Part shown: piece after piece, positions 12,017 through 21,323 of the stretch
How the letters are laid out: the number at the start of each line of letters is the position of its first letter
How positions within the stretch are numbered: position 1 is the first letter of the stretch
Virus record (IMG/VR): IMGVR_UViG_3300022908_000005
Location: 1-38,590 of that record
From: a virus
Length of the DNA stretch: 38,590 bases
Direction: 5' to 3' (one strand)
Made by a program: the position numbers and the translations under genes
Notes under the pieces: model-generated
What the model was told of the DNA's origin: nothing
Seen by the model: the letters and a program-made list of their open reading frames with translations, nothing else
Databases searched by the model: none

Positions 12017-13975
12017 ATGGCCGTTCAGCAAACTAAGTGGCATCGATTCGACAAGGGCTCGGAGATGGCCCGCGAGTTGGTTGCGCTTTGCTCCGCGCTC
12101 CAGACCGAGCAAAAGTCCCGCAAGACTCGCTGCCGCGACACTGCGAGCCGCTACGAGATGCGGAGGCTCGGCGGGCTGAACCCCGCGGCGTACTACCGAG
12201 CGGGCGCGTATTCTGGTCAGAACTCCGCCCCGCTCACGTGGCCGGAGGAGCGATCGATCGCGAACGCCGCGCACGCGAAGCTAGCCGGCCAGCAAAAGCC
12301 CAAGGTCCAATTTGTTACGAGTGACGCGGACTGGTCCACTAAGCGCAAAAGCAAAAAGCTGGATCGGTTTGTCGAGGGGCAATTTATGCAAGCCGTCGGC
12401 ATCTACGCCGATGTGTGGCAACTCATGTTGCGCGTGTTTCTGGACGCTTGCGTGTTTCCAACGGGCGGAGCGGTCAAGACTTTCGCGGACGATGAGGACG
12501 GGCGCGTTAGCTACGAGCGCGTGTTTACCTGGGAGCTGTTTGTTGACCCGCTAGAGGCCCGCTACGGCCAGCCGCGGAACCTTTTTCACGTCTACCCTTA
12601 CGACCGCGATGAGCTGATCGAACGGTTCCCCGCGCACAAGGACGCGCTCGAACGCTGCGCGGAGTTCGAGGAGGACGGGGAGGCGGAATGGACCGGCTCC
12701 CGTCGAGTATCGAACCAGATCAAGATCTGCGAGGCGTGGCGGCTCCCGTTCAGCTCGAGTAAGCCCGGGCGCCACGTCATTGCGATCGAGGATCAAACGC
12801 TGGTGGACGAGCCATGGACGCGGAATGAGTTCCCGTTCATCTGGCTTCACTGGTCGAAACACCTCGTCGGCTCGGACGGGACCAGCCTGATCGAGGAGAT
12901 CAGCAGCATCGCGGACGCGGTGAACGACACCGTTCAGCGGATGCAAGACTCGCATACGCGGACCAGTATGGGCGTGCTGAGCTATGAGGAGGGTTCCGTC
13001 CGCGAGGAGGACCTGCGCACCAATGAGGACGGGATCAATTTCCGTTTTGCGCCCGGCAAGACCCCGCCCGTGTATATCGCACCGCTCCCTTTCGGGCCGG
13101 CTAACGTCCAATTTCTAAACCTGAACGTCGACAAGATCCATGACGTGTCGGGCGTGAGCGAAATGCTTTCGAGCGGCGACAAGCCCTCGGGGGTTACGGC
13201 CGCGGTTGCGATGCGCGCCGTCGAGGATATTCAGTCCAAGCGATTCTCCGTTATCTATCGCGCGTATGAGGAGGCGTTCGTTTCGCTCGCGCGCCAGACG
13301 ATCGCGTGCGTGCGTGAGCTCGCCGAGGCCGACAAAAATTTTTCGAGCAAATGGAGCGGTAAAGGCTTCATCAAAACGATCAAGTGGTCGGACGTTGACC
13401 TCGAAGACGATCGCTACGTGATCCAAATCTACCCGGTCGGGGAGGTCAAAAACACGCCCGCCGATCGCTTGCAATTGATCCAAGAGCTGAACGCGGCCGG
13501 CAAGGTGTCGGACGAGGCCTTGCTAGAAACGATCAAGTATCTCGACTCGGCGCGCGAGCTGGAAAGCGTGAGCCGGCAGCGCGAGCTAGTAGAGAGCTAC
13601 ATCGATCAGTGGCTCGATGCGACCCCCGAGGCGGAGCAGGACGGCACGTTTCGTTATCGCCCTCCGATCCCATGGATGCCCTCGCTGCCGGATGCCCTCG
13701 TCCAAGTGGCGCAGGCCTATTTGGAGGCGGAGATGGACGAGGTCCCGGACTACAACAAGGATTTTTTCCTGCGCTTTATGCAAGAGCTGGATATGGAGAT
13801 CCAGCGCAAGGAAGCGCGCGCAGCGGGCAACGCTGCCGGGGCTCCGCCTCCCGTAGCTCCGAGCGGTCAGGATATGGGCGCGGACTCGCTAGCGGGCCCG
13901 CCAGGCATGCCTCCGGGGGTCCCCGAGATGCCTATGCCTCCGGGAGCCGCGCCAGTCGCGGCAATGGTGCAATGA
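12017..13975 (+). CDS. Portal protein
   Basis: This forms the dodecameric vertex through which DNA enters and leaves the head. The 652-residue product opens with helices, then ITALS-like segments with SIANAAHAKLAGQQKP near residue 80, a clip/stem region including SLIEEISSIADAVNDTVQRMQDS, and the DVSGVSEMLSSGDKPSGVTAAVAMRAVEDIQSKR stretch read in parts near 370-410, as in podovirus-type portals. The C-terminal 60 residues are Pro/Gly/Met-rich and likely disordered. It is the first gene of the rightward virion operon and overlaps the scaffold start. Confidence 0.85.
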   Translation: MAVQQTKWHRFDKGSEMARELVALCSALQTEQKSRKTRCRDTASRYEMRRLGGLNPAAYYRAGAYSGQNSAPLTWPEERSIANAAHAKLAGQQKPKVQFVTSDADWSTKRKSKKLDRFVEGQFMQAVGIYADVWQLMLRVFLDACVFPTGGAVKTFADDEDGRVSYERVFTWELFVDPLEARYGQPRNLFHVYPYDRDELIERFPAHKDALERCAEFEEDGEAEWTGSRRVSNQIKICEAWRLPFSSSKPGRHVIAIEDQTLVDEPWTRNEFPFIWLHWSKHLVGSDGTSLIEEISSIADAVNDTVQRMQDSHTRTSMGVLSYEEGSVREEDLRTNEDGINFRFAPGKTPPVYIAPLPFGPANVQFLNLNVDKIHDVSGVSEMLSSGDKPSGVTAAVAMRAVEDIQSKRFSVIYRAYEEAFVSLARQTIACVRELAEADKNFSSKWSGKGFIKTIKWSDVDLEDDRYVIQIYPVGEVKNTPADRLQLIQELNAAGKVSDEALLETIKYLDSARELESVSRQRELVESYIDQWLDATPEAEQDGTFRYRPPIPWMPSLPDALVQVAQAYLEAEMDEVPDYNKDFFLRFMQELDMEIQRKEARAAGNAAGAPPPVAPSGQDMGADSLAGPPGMPPGVPEMPMPPGAAPVAAMVQ

Positions 13976-15114
13976 TGGCGGACGAGAGCGAAAGCGTAGC
14001 GAGCGCAGCACCGGCAGCAGCCGAGCCGGCGGGCGGAGGTATCAAGTCCGCCGCCGAGGTGATCGAAAAAGTCCTGGCTGCCGACAAGGCCGCGGACGCT
14101 GCCGATCCCAAGCTCGTCAAGGTCAAGGGCAAGGGTGAGCCCGGGCGCAGGATTGAGAAGCTCGAGGCCGCATCGGTTGAGAAAGCAGCAGCCGAGGCTC
14201 CGCCCGCCGAGGACGTAGCGGGAGCGCTCGACCGGGCGCGCTACCACCTCCAGCACGGGGACGTGGCCAAAGCCCTCGACGTATTCGGGGACCTAAAAGC
14301 GCTCGGGGAGGGCATGCCGGATGCTGTCCGGGAGGCGCTCGGACGCAAGCTCGGGGTCAATAGCGCGCAATGGGAGAAGCTTCGCAAGTTTGAGGCGGGC
14401 GCCAAGCGCGCAGTTGCGGCTCGCGAGGCGGAGCTAACCGGTATCGTCCAACGCTTACAGGCCGAGTATGCGCCGCTCCATCAAGCTCGACAGGCTTACG
14501 AGGCGGGCGACTATGACGCGGCCTTCACGGCTGCATTTGGCGAGGATGCGGCCGACTACCAGCGGAAGCTCATCGGGCAGCGTATCGGCAAAAACCCCGA
14601 GGTCGAAAAGCTACGGGCCGAACTCGAGGCGGAGCGCGCGGAGCGGAAGCAACGGGAGGAGCAGGCAGCCCAAGCTCAGGCGGAGCGCGAGCAGCGCCAG
14701 GCTATCCACGATTACCTAAACGATATGCAAGCGCAGCTCCGCGAGAGCGACGATCTACAGGTTCGGAAATTCGCTCACCGGCCCGCTTTTATCCAGCGGA
14801 TCTATGCTATTCAGAAAGAGAGCTACGACGCGCGCTCAAATACCATCATGCCGCTCTCACACGCGGCGGAGATGGTCCGCGATGAAATCCTCAACTCGCT
14901 CCGCGCTTGGAGTGGTGAGGATGAGCCCGGGGCTCCCCCCGTGAATGCTGCCCGGGCCAGTGCACCGCCCGTGAATCCGCCTGCCGCGAAACCGGTAGCG
15001 CGAGCGCTCAAGCAGTCGCAAGCCGCTGAGGCCAACGGTAAATCGGCGAAGCTCACATCAGAACAGGTACGCGAGTACCACCAGCGTTTGATGGAGCGGC
15101 TACCGGCGGACTAG
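13972..15114 (+). CDS. Scaffold protein
   Basis: The start is ATG 13972 (ATGA overlap with the portal) or the ATG one codon later, giving about 380 residues. The protein is Ala/Glu-rich and mostly helical with low-complexity ends. A coiled coil runs from about 210 to 255 (KLRAELEAERAERKQREEQ), and a basic helix forms the C-terminus (REYHQRLMERLPAD). Position between portal and capsid genes, size and composition are those of capsid scaffolds, whose C-terminus usually contacts the coat protein. Confidence 0.75.
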   Translation: MMADESESVASAAPAAAEPAGGGIKSAAEVIEKVLAADKAADAADPKLVKVKGKGEPGRRIEKLEAASVEKAAAEAPPAEDVAGALDRARYHLQHGDVAKALDVFGDLKALGEGMPDAVREALGRKLGVNSAQWEKLRKFEAGAKRAVAAREAELTGIVQRLQAEYAPLHQARQAYEAGDYDAAFTAAFGEDAADYQRKLIGQRIGKNPEVEKLRAELEAERAERKQREEQAAQAQAEREQRQAIHDYLNDMQAQLRESDDLQVRKFAHRPAFIQRIYAIQKESYDARSNTIMPLSHAAEMVRDEILNSLRAWSGEDEPGAPPVNAARASAPPVNPPAAKPVARALKQSQAAEANGKSAKLTSEQVREYHQRLMERLPAD

Positions 15115-15138
15115 TTGCCACGCGGCCTCGGGGTTCCC

Positions 15139-16404
15139 ATGGCCAGCACGATTCAAAGTTTTGATGCGTTTCTCAAGGACTATTACACCAAGGACAAGAT
15201 CGATGATTTGACGAAAAAGGATCGCCCCTTTTTCGGCATGGTCAAGCGTGAGGAGGACCTCGGCGGCGACCAGTATATCCATCCGTTTATTTTCCAAAAC
15301 CCGCAAGGCTTTGGCGCCACGCTCGCGAAAGCGCAGCAAGGCGCGCAGCAAGGCTCAGGGAACGGCAATATCCAAGGCCGCAAATGGAAGGTCGCCTACG
15401 GAGATTACTCGGCCTCCGTCGAAATTGGCGACAAGGTGATCAAGGCCTCCCGCTCGAATGTGGGCGCGTTTCTCCGCGATCAAGAGACTGAAATCAACGG
15501 CCTGTACAACGGCTTTGGCGATACGTTTTCGACGTATCTCTACAGCAACGGCGGGCAAGCCCTCGGCTCCGGGACCATTGCGGCCGGCGTTATCACGCTC
15601 CAGAACGCGGACGACGTTGTCAATTTCGAGGTCGGTCAGATCCTCGTCCCGTCTATCAGTGACGGCAGCGATCCGGCTCACATCCTGATCGCGGGCGCGG
15701 CGCAAGGTTTCGTGGTTGCGGTCAATCGCAATGCCGGGACCGTGACGGTATCGCTCACCTCGGGAGGTGTCCCCGCTACCCCGGCAGCATGGGCCGGCAC
15801 GATGTTCTTTTTCCGGGACGGCGATTTCGGCGGAGCGGGCGCAACCCGTATTCTGCTCGGACTCGGCGCATGGATCCCGGCCTCCGATCCGAGCGCGGTC
15901 GCGTTCGAGAATATCGTCCGGACTACGGACGTAGCGCGTATGTCCGGCATCCGCTTGACCCAAGCGGAGATTAACGGGCTCACGCTAGAACAGCGGCTCA
16001 AGCGTCTCGTGACGCGCATGCGCGGCCGTAACTTCGGGCCCGGACCGGACGCGGTATTTCTGAACCCGGAGAAATGGCAGAACGTAGCCGACTCGCTCGA
16101 GTCCCGCGGCTACCGCGAGATCGGTAACGATGCGGTTTTCGGCTACGAAAACTTGTCGTTCAAGGCGGGCGGCAAAACGGTCAAGCTCTACGCCGATCCG
16201 TTTTGCCCGGTTAACAAAGCGTTCGCGCTCAAGATGGATACCGTCAAGCTCGGCGGTCTCTCCAAAATCCCCGAGGTGGTCAATGGTGACGGCCTCGAAA
16301 TGCTGCGCAAGGTCGCGAGCAATGACTACGAATACCGCCTGGTAGCTTACCCGGCTTTCGTGGTCGCGGCTCCCGGGTTCTGCGGCACGGTTTCGACGGT
16401 CTAA
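15139..16404 (+). CDS. Major capsid protein
   Basis: The start is ATG 15139 (421 residues). A TTG upstream would add eight residues. The N-terminal helix region (SFDAFLKDYYTKDKI) is followed by an extended-loop-like segment rich in Gly/Gln (65-80), a spine-helix region and a long beta-rich core with an apparent inserted domain at about 150-230. The C-terminal part (KAFALKMDTVKLGG, then YRLVAYPAFVV) resembles the closing strands of HK97-fold coat proteins. It directly follows the scaffold gene. Identity is firm from context. The fold is inferred. Confidence 0.85.
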   Translation: MASTIQSFDAFLKDYYTKDKIDDLTKKDRPFFGMVKREEDLGGDQYIHPFIFQNPQGFGATLAKAQQGAQQGSGNGNIQGRKWKVAYGDYSASVEIGDKVIKASRSNVGAFLRDQETEINGLYNGFGDTFSTYLYSNGGQALGSGTIAAGVITLQNADDVVNFEVGQILVPSISDGSDPAHILIAGAAQGFVVAVNRNAGTVTVSLTSGGVPATPAAWAGTMFFFRDGDFGGAGATRILLGLGAWIPASDPSAVAFENIVRTTDVARMSGIRLTQAEINGLTLEQRLKRLVTRMRGRNFGPGPDAVFLNPEKWQNVADSLESRGYREIGNDAVFGYENLSFKAGGKTVKLYADPFCPVNKAFALKMDTVKLGGLSKIPEVVNGDGLEMLRKVASNDYEYRLVAYPAFVVAAPGFCGTVSTV

Positions 16405-16412
16405 GGAGCCCC

Positions 16413-16808
16413 ATGTCCCTAGTAGCCGGAGAGGTACCGTTTTACGATTTCAAATCAGGTAAGCGCGATCGGCTGCTGCTGCTCGCTCGCGCGACCGTAA
16501 CCGGGACCGTGGGCGTGGTCGTTCAGCCGCTCACGTGGCAAGACGATCCGGGTATCACGATCGTTCGAGGCGGGACCACTGGTCTCTACCTCGTCACGTT
16601 CCCGAAAGGGACCGAGCCGAGCGCGTTCGCTAGCGTGCAAGTCGTATCTGCGGCGGGCGCGGTCAAGGGCGGATACTGGGTCGCGTTCGATCCCGTAGCT
16701 GGCACCGGCTCCGTTCAGCTGGTAGACGCGACCGGCACGGCAGCCGATCCGACCACGGGGAACTGGTTTACGATCGCGATTATCCTCTCCATGCGGAAGG
16801 ATTTCTAG
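16413..16808 (+). CDS. Probable capsid decoration or minor structural protein
   Basis: The product has 131 residues and a strong Shine-Dalgarno (AAGGAG) 4 nt before the ATG, which suggests high expression. The sequence is almost wholly beta-strand with Gly/Thr turns (TVTGTVGVVVQPL, GGYWVAFD), typical of head decoration or fibre proteins. It sits between the coat protein and the adaptor genes. No named family is recognised. Confidence 0.6.
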   Translation: MSLVAGEVPFYDFKSGKRDRLLLLARATVTGTVGVVVQPLTWQDDPGITIVRGGTTGLYLVTFPKGTEPSAFASVQVVSAAGAVKGGYWVAFDPVAGTGSVQLVDATGTAADPTTGNWFTIAIILSMRKDF

Positions 16809-16811
16809 ATC

Positions 16812-17093
16812 GTGGCGGTCGTAGCCAAAAAGCCGCCGATCGATCTCGCCGTCATTATGGGCGGGCCAATGGGTAAAAAGCCCGGCGGCTCGTCCAAGGG
16901 CGGAGAGGACGATGAGGAGGAGGACGCGCCCGAATCTCGCCCCATGGGTGAGCACAAGCAGCATGACGAGGGCGACGATTTGCCCGCCGGTTTCGAGGAG
17001 GCCTTTAGTGAGGCGTTCCCCGAGGCCGCGGGCGATACGGACCGGATGCAAGCCGTCAAGCGGCTGATCCATTTGTGCGCCGGTAGTTACTAA
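16812..17093 (+). CDS. Small acidic virion-operon protein
   Basis: The product has 93 residues from a GTG start 3 bp after the previous stop. The middle is low-complexity and very acidic (GGEDDEEEDAPES). The C-terminal half is helical with a conserved-looking end (DRMQAVKRLIHLC). Small proteins with this look and position appear between coat and adaptor genes in related phages and may be assembly factors. Function not established. Confidence 0.55.
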   Translation: MAVVAKKPPIDLAVIMGGPMGKKPGGSSKGGEDDEEEDAPESRPMGEHKQHDEGDDLPAGFEEAFSEAFPEAAGDTDRMQAVKRLIHLCAGSY

Positions 17094-17107
17094 CTCGAGG
17101 TGGCAAC

Positions 17108-17824
17108 GTGGCTCGTGAGCGGACTCTGCTGCAAATGCAAACCGATCTGCGCTGGCAAGCGGACCAGCTCGGAGCCACGTTACGCCATGACCCCGCGTCA
17201 CTCACGCGGGTCATTAATCAATCGATCCAGCGATGGCGCGAATGGGTGAGCGAGCAGGGCTCTCCGCTCTACTTGACTCCACATAGCGGCGTGCTGGTGG
17301 TCGGTCCGACCGCGCCCTATGCGTTTGGAGCGATCGATTTTTCGGCATGGCTCCCGACCCCGGTCCATATCTACCAGCTCGAGGTAACAGTCAACGGTCA
17401 GATCCTCGACGTCCCCCAAATCCCTTTCGAGCAACGCAACCAATACCAGGGCATTTTCGGACCGACCCCGACCGGCTCGACGCAATCGATCCCTGTGGGG
17501 TTCATCCGCTACGGCAATACGCTCGGGATCGTCCCCCCGCCGCAGTCCGCTTACCCGTTTACCGTTTGGTACATGGGGCTCGCTCCGGATCTGGTCCTCG
17601 ATACGGATAAGTTTGACGGGATCACGGGCTGGGAGGAGTGGCTGACCTGGGATTGCCTCGTCAAAATCATCGTGCGGGACCATGACGCGGGCGCGTACGC
17701 GGTAGCGACCGCCGAGCGCGACCGCTTGCAAGCAGATTTCCAGCAACGGCTCCGCCAGGACCGGCCGAGTGTCGCCAAGCGTTACGACCTCCGGGGTATG
17801 CGCAACCGGAGAACCATGTTGTGA
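17108..17824 (+). CDS. Head-to-tail adaptor protein
   Basis: The product has 238 residues (GTG start). The N-terminal helices (LTRVINQSIQRWREWVSEQG) and following strands, then WEEWLTWDCLVKIIVRDHDA and a C-terminal basic helix with RDRLQADFQQRLRQ, resemble the helical adaptor proteins that extend the portal in P22-like podoviruses (gp4-type). Its position after the coat gene and before the nozzle protein agrees. The match is by pattern and position. Confidence 0.6.
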   Translation: MARERTLLQMQTDLRWQADQLGATLRHDPASLTRVINQSIQRWREWVSEQGSPLYLTPHSGVLVVGPTAPYAFGAIDFSAWLPTPVHIYQLEVTVNGQILDVPQIPFEQRNQYQGIFGPTPTGSTQSIPVGFIRYGNTLGIVPPPQSAYPFTVWYMGLAPDLVLDTDKFDGITGWEEWLTWDCLVKIIVRDHDAGAYAVATAERDRLQADFQQRLRQDRPSVAKRYDLRGMRNRRTML

Positions 17825-18240
17825 CGTTCAAGCGGGTTAATAGCTTCACGACCGAGGACGCCGCAAAGCTCGCGCGCGAGCTGCCGCAACTCGAGGATAA
17901 CGTGGCGGCTGAGTTCAGCTCGCTACGGGGCGAGGTTCTGTCACGGCCGCAAGTCGTGAATTTCATCGCCACGCCTACCCGCAATGTGATCGCGATCCTT
18001 CCCGATCAGCAGCTCTCCGTAGACACCAGCCAGGCGGAAGCGACCGTGGTTTTTCCCGCGCTCGACGCGCGCAATTTCGGCCGGATCTTCTTTTTGATTA
18101 AGCGGAACTCAAGCCCGTTCGATCTCAAAACCGCCTGTCAGGATCCGGCCGTCCTGTGTAACGCGGTCCCGTTCCCGATCCTCATGAGTTCGGGCGCGGT
18201 CGTGTTTCTCTGCGACTCCTCGGGGTACTACCGCCGATGA
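17821..18240 (+). CDS. Small structural protein
   Basis: The product has 139 residues with a GTG start coupled as GTGA. A short N-terminal helix (TEDAAKLARELPQLEDNVAAE) leads to a beta-rich domain with two cysteines (KTACQDPAVLCNAV) that could form a loop and a C-terminal strand (GAVVFLCDSSGYYRR). This plan is common in short fibre or plug proteins placed before the tail nozzle gene. The exact role is unknown. Confidence 0.55.
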   Translation: MTFKRVNSFTTEDAAKLARELPQLEDNVAAEFSSLRGEVLSRPQVVNFIATPTRNVIAILPDQQLSVDTSQAEATVVFPALDARNFGRIFFLIKRNSSPFDLKTACQDPAVLCNAVPFPILMSSGAVVFLCDSSGYYRR

Positions 18241-21200
18241 GCGAGCTACTCCCGATCGTGTTTGTGCGCGGCCAAAACGAGGGAATCGATCCGCGCGTCG
18301 CCCCGCCCGACGTGCATGCGGTCGCGCGGAATGTTCGATGGCGGAAAGACGGCCGTCCAGCGAAGCGCTACGGGGTCTCTGCCGTCACGACTACGGGACT
18401 CGCGACCTACAACGCGCAGCCGGTCAACGCGCTGACAAGCTGGAACCGTACGCCCGTGATTGCGGTCGGCTCGACCGTGCGGCAGCTCGGGGCGGCGGGG
18501 TGGAATCTGCCGGCTAGCGGCGTGCTGCTGCCGATCGGAGATATCGCGAAATTCGGACCGGGTGAGCACGACATCATTGCGCGTGACGAGACGGCCGTCC
18601 TCGATAATGCCACCAGCGGCAACGCGCAAGGCGTGACGCTTCACGCTTGGCAAACGGGCAGCGGGATCGCGTACGCGGCTAAAGCTCGGGACGGTACGGT
18701 GCTGCTCACCCCGCGCGTCATTGCGGGCTTGACCGCGAGTTATCCGCGCTGCGTTTCGACTACCAATTTCGTTTACCTCCTCACTCGAAACGGGACCGAT
18801 ATCCGGATCCTTACTTTCGATCCGATCGCCCTTACGCTCACATTTGGCGGCAGCGCTGGCACGCTGGCCACGGCGACAAGCTCCTTTGATGCGGTCGGCC
18901 GGGGCGCGGATTTCGTGATCGCCTTCCAATCGGGCCCGGGCGACCTCACGGTCCGGCTTTTCTCCGCGGTCGCATCCCCGGTCCAGCTCCAAAACCAGAC
19001 CTCGGTCGGGGCGATTGCTGCGAACACCAAGCTCGGGATCGGTAGCGCGCCCGGAGCTGCGATCTTTGTGCCGGGCGTAGAGCCCCTCGGGGCGGTCAAG
19101 TTCATCGTCTACAATACCGGCCTAACCGTTGGCCTCGGCGGAGGGGTGATCGAGGTAGACGCGAACAATAACGCGCAGCCGGGGGTTACGATTATTGATC
19201 CGTTGACGGCTGATATCGTTTGGGGCGGTTTCATTACCGCGACCGAGACTAGCTACATGCGCGCGACCCGGGTTGCTTCAACGGCGGTCGGCCCGGGCAT
19301 TAATGGGATCGGGACGTTCTATGGCGTGTCGCCCGCGTCCAAGCCCTTTGTTGGCCCGGCGTTCACTCCCTCCGGGGTCAACGTGGGTGACGGGCCTTAT
19401 GTTTGGGTCCATACCAGCAACGCGGACAACGGCAGCCGCAAGTGGGACGCGCAGCGGGGGTATTACCTCATGCGTTACGAGCCATCGGGTAACCCGGTTG
19501 TGGGTTGGCTGAGTCGCCATTTGCACGTGCCGGGAGTGCCGCCTAGCGCGACCTCGCATTTTCACCTCTCCGATATCCTCGACCTCGGCGGGGGGTTTGG
19601 CTATCTGGTCCCGCTCCTCAATGCGGTTCGGTACGGCAACGGCATCACGCCCGCGCTCGGTTTCGATACCGTCACGTTTCATTCCATTTTTGCAAGCCTC
19701 CGCACGGCAGCGCGCGACACGGTAACGACCGGCCGCGTGCTCCAATTTTCGGGCGGCTCATTGTTCGAGTTGAACGGGCAAGCGGAGGAAACGGGTTTCA
19801 GCAACTACCCCGTGATCCATTCGATCGCAGGCGGGGGCGGCGGAGGCGGAGGGCTAACCAACGGCTCGCAGTACCTATACCGCGCGGTTTACGAATGGCT
19901 CGACCACCAGGGACGGCGACACCGGTCGGCAGCGTCCGCGCCCTATCTGTTCGCTAACGGCGCAAGCAACTCGGCGCAGATCACGATCAAGCCCCTGATC
20001 GCAAGCTCGAGGGGTGACAAGAGTATGGGTTTCGTGTCTCCGGTCGGGGTAGTGGTCCACATTTACCGATCGCTAGCGGGCCAGTCCACCTATCACCGGG
20101 TAACGCCTAACACGGGCGCACCGGGCGCATGGAACGTAGGCGCAACGATCCTGTATCTCGACTCCATGCCCGACACGGTAGCGGGCGCGCAGGAGTTTAT
20201 TTATACCGATGGCGGGGTGGCGGATAACACCCTCTGCCCTCCGCACACTTTTTCGACGGTTTGCAACGGTCGGCTGTGGGTCGGAGGGCAGCTAGATCGA
20301 TGTGTCGTGACGGCTAGCAAATTGCTAGTCGACGGCGAACCGACCCAATTTAGCGACCTCGATCAGTTCAACTCTTTCCTCCCTGAGAAAAACACCGGCA
20401 TCGCTTCGATCGACGGCGTGGTCGTGCTGTTTGCTCGCGAGCGGATCTATTTTATCAACGGCGACGGACCGAACGATCAGGGTGTGGGCGATTTCGCCCC
20501 GCCCTCCGAGCTGCCGACCGACATCGGTTGTACTGACTGGCGCAGCGTGGCGGAGTCTTCGGTCGGGGTGTTCTTTCAGGGCAAGCGCGGGATCTATCTG
20601 CTGCCGCGTGGCTTTAACACGCCGCAATTTGTCGGGCTCGAGGTCGAGTCAACGCTTGCCGCCTATCCGATTATCACTAGCGCTACCGTCGTAGCCGTCC
20701 CGAGCAATGACGCCGCTACCCTCGGGGAGACCACGGTCCGCTTTGTAGCCTGCGCGAATGAGAGCGGGACCCCTAGTTGCGTTTTGGTCTACGACCTCCG
20801 CACGGGCGGCTGGTCCGTAGATGAACTCGCGGACGGGCCCAAGCTCGGCGGGACGTGGCTCGACGCTTTCATTACGGCCCGCACGGCCGCGGGCGTGCTG
20901 ACCTTGCACTCCGAGTCGGCTGCCGGGACCGGCTACGCTAACTATGCGGGCGCGTTCCTCCCGACCACGCTCGGGACTGGTGACATTCGCCCGTTTGGGA
21001 TCGCGGGCTATGGCAGCTTTGCCTCGGTCGTGCTGGTCGGGGAGTACCGCGGACCGTGCCAGGTGAGCGTGCAGATCTCGGTCGACGGCGCGGTGTCCGA
21101 TACCTTTACGTTTCCCGTCACGGGTCCCGATGGCCCGGCGGATAACTCGGTTTACCTGGACGTTACCCCGCGCATCCGCCTCGGAGCTGCGCTGCGCGTG

Positions 21201-21320
21201 ACGTGCGCGGACGCTGGGAATCCGGCAGCGCCAAGCGAGGGTTTCATTATGCAAGGCTTGTTTATTGAGCACGACACGATCGGCAAAACCAAGCGGCTAG
21301 CTGCCGCGCGGAGAGCGTGA
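18237..21320 (+). CDS. Large tail-nozzle / DNA-stabilisation protein
   Basis: The product has 1027 residues. The start motif FVRGQNEGIDPRVAP and NVRWRKDGRPAKRYG is typical of podovirus tail-tube/nozzle proteins. The rest is mostly beta with repeated blade-like units, as in the beta-propeller of P22 gp10 and T7 gp12. A Gly-only stretch at about 528-535 precedes an Ig-like segment (YLYRAVYEWLDHQGRRHRSA). RERIYFINGDGPNDQG and KRGIYLLPRGF (750-800) are propeller-like. It is the longest gene here and is coupled to the upstream gene by ATGA. It probably forms the tail tip through which DNA is ejected. Confidence 0.7.
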   Translation: MSELLPIVFVRGQNEGIDPRVAPPDVHAVARNVRWRKDGRPAKRYGVSAVTTTGLATYNAQPVNALTSWNRTPVIAVGSTVRQLGAAGWNLPASGVLLPIGDIAKFGPGEHDIIARDETAVLDNATSGNAQGVTLHAWQTGSGIAYAAKARDGTVLLTPRVIAGLTASYPRCVSTTNFVYLLTRNGTDIRILTFDPIALTLTFGGSAGTLATATSSFDAVGRGADFVIAFQSGPGDLTVRLFSAVASPVQLQNQTSVGAIAANTKLGIGSAPGAAIFVPGVEPLGAVKFIVYNTGLTVGLGGGVIEVDANNNAQPGVTIIDPLTADIVWGGFITATETSYMRATRVASTAVGPGINGIGTFYGVSPASKPFVGPAFTPSGVNVGDGPYVWVHTSNADNGSRKWDAQRGYYLMRYEPSGNPVVGWLSRHLHVPGVPPSATSHFHLSDILDLGGGFGYLVPLLNAVRYGNGITPALGFDTVTFHSIFASLRTAARDTVTTGRVLQFSGGSLFELNGQAEETGFSNYPVIHSIAGGGGGGGGLTNGSQYLYRAVYEWLDHQGRRHRSAASAPYLFANGASNSAQITIKPLIASSRGDKSMGFVSPVGVVVHIYRSLAGQSTYHRVTPNTGAPGAWNVGATILYLDSMPDTVAGAQEFIYTDGGVADNTLCPPHTFSTVCNGRLWVGGQLDRCVVTASKLLVDGEPTQFSDLDQFNSFLPEKNTGIASIDGVVVLFARERIYFINGDGPNDQGVGDFAPPSELPTDIGCTDWRSVAESSVGVFFQGKRGIYLLPRGFNTPQFVGLEVESTLAAYPIITSATVVAVPSNDAATLGETTVRFVACANESGTPSCVLVYDLRTGGWSVDELADGPKLGGTWLDAFITARTAAGVLTLHSESAAGTGYANYAGAFLPTTLGTGDIRPFGIAGYGSFASVVLVGEYRGPCQVSVQISVDGAVSDTFTFPVTGPDGPADNSVYLDVTPRIRLGAALRVTCADAGNPAAPSEGFIMQGLFIEHDTIGKTKRLAAARRA

Positions 21321-21323
21321 GCC

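Noticed and set aside
13609-13971. N-terminal extension of the scaffold frame into the portal gene
   Set aside because: It is the portal gene read in another frame. ATG 13972 with the ATGA overlap is the natural start.
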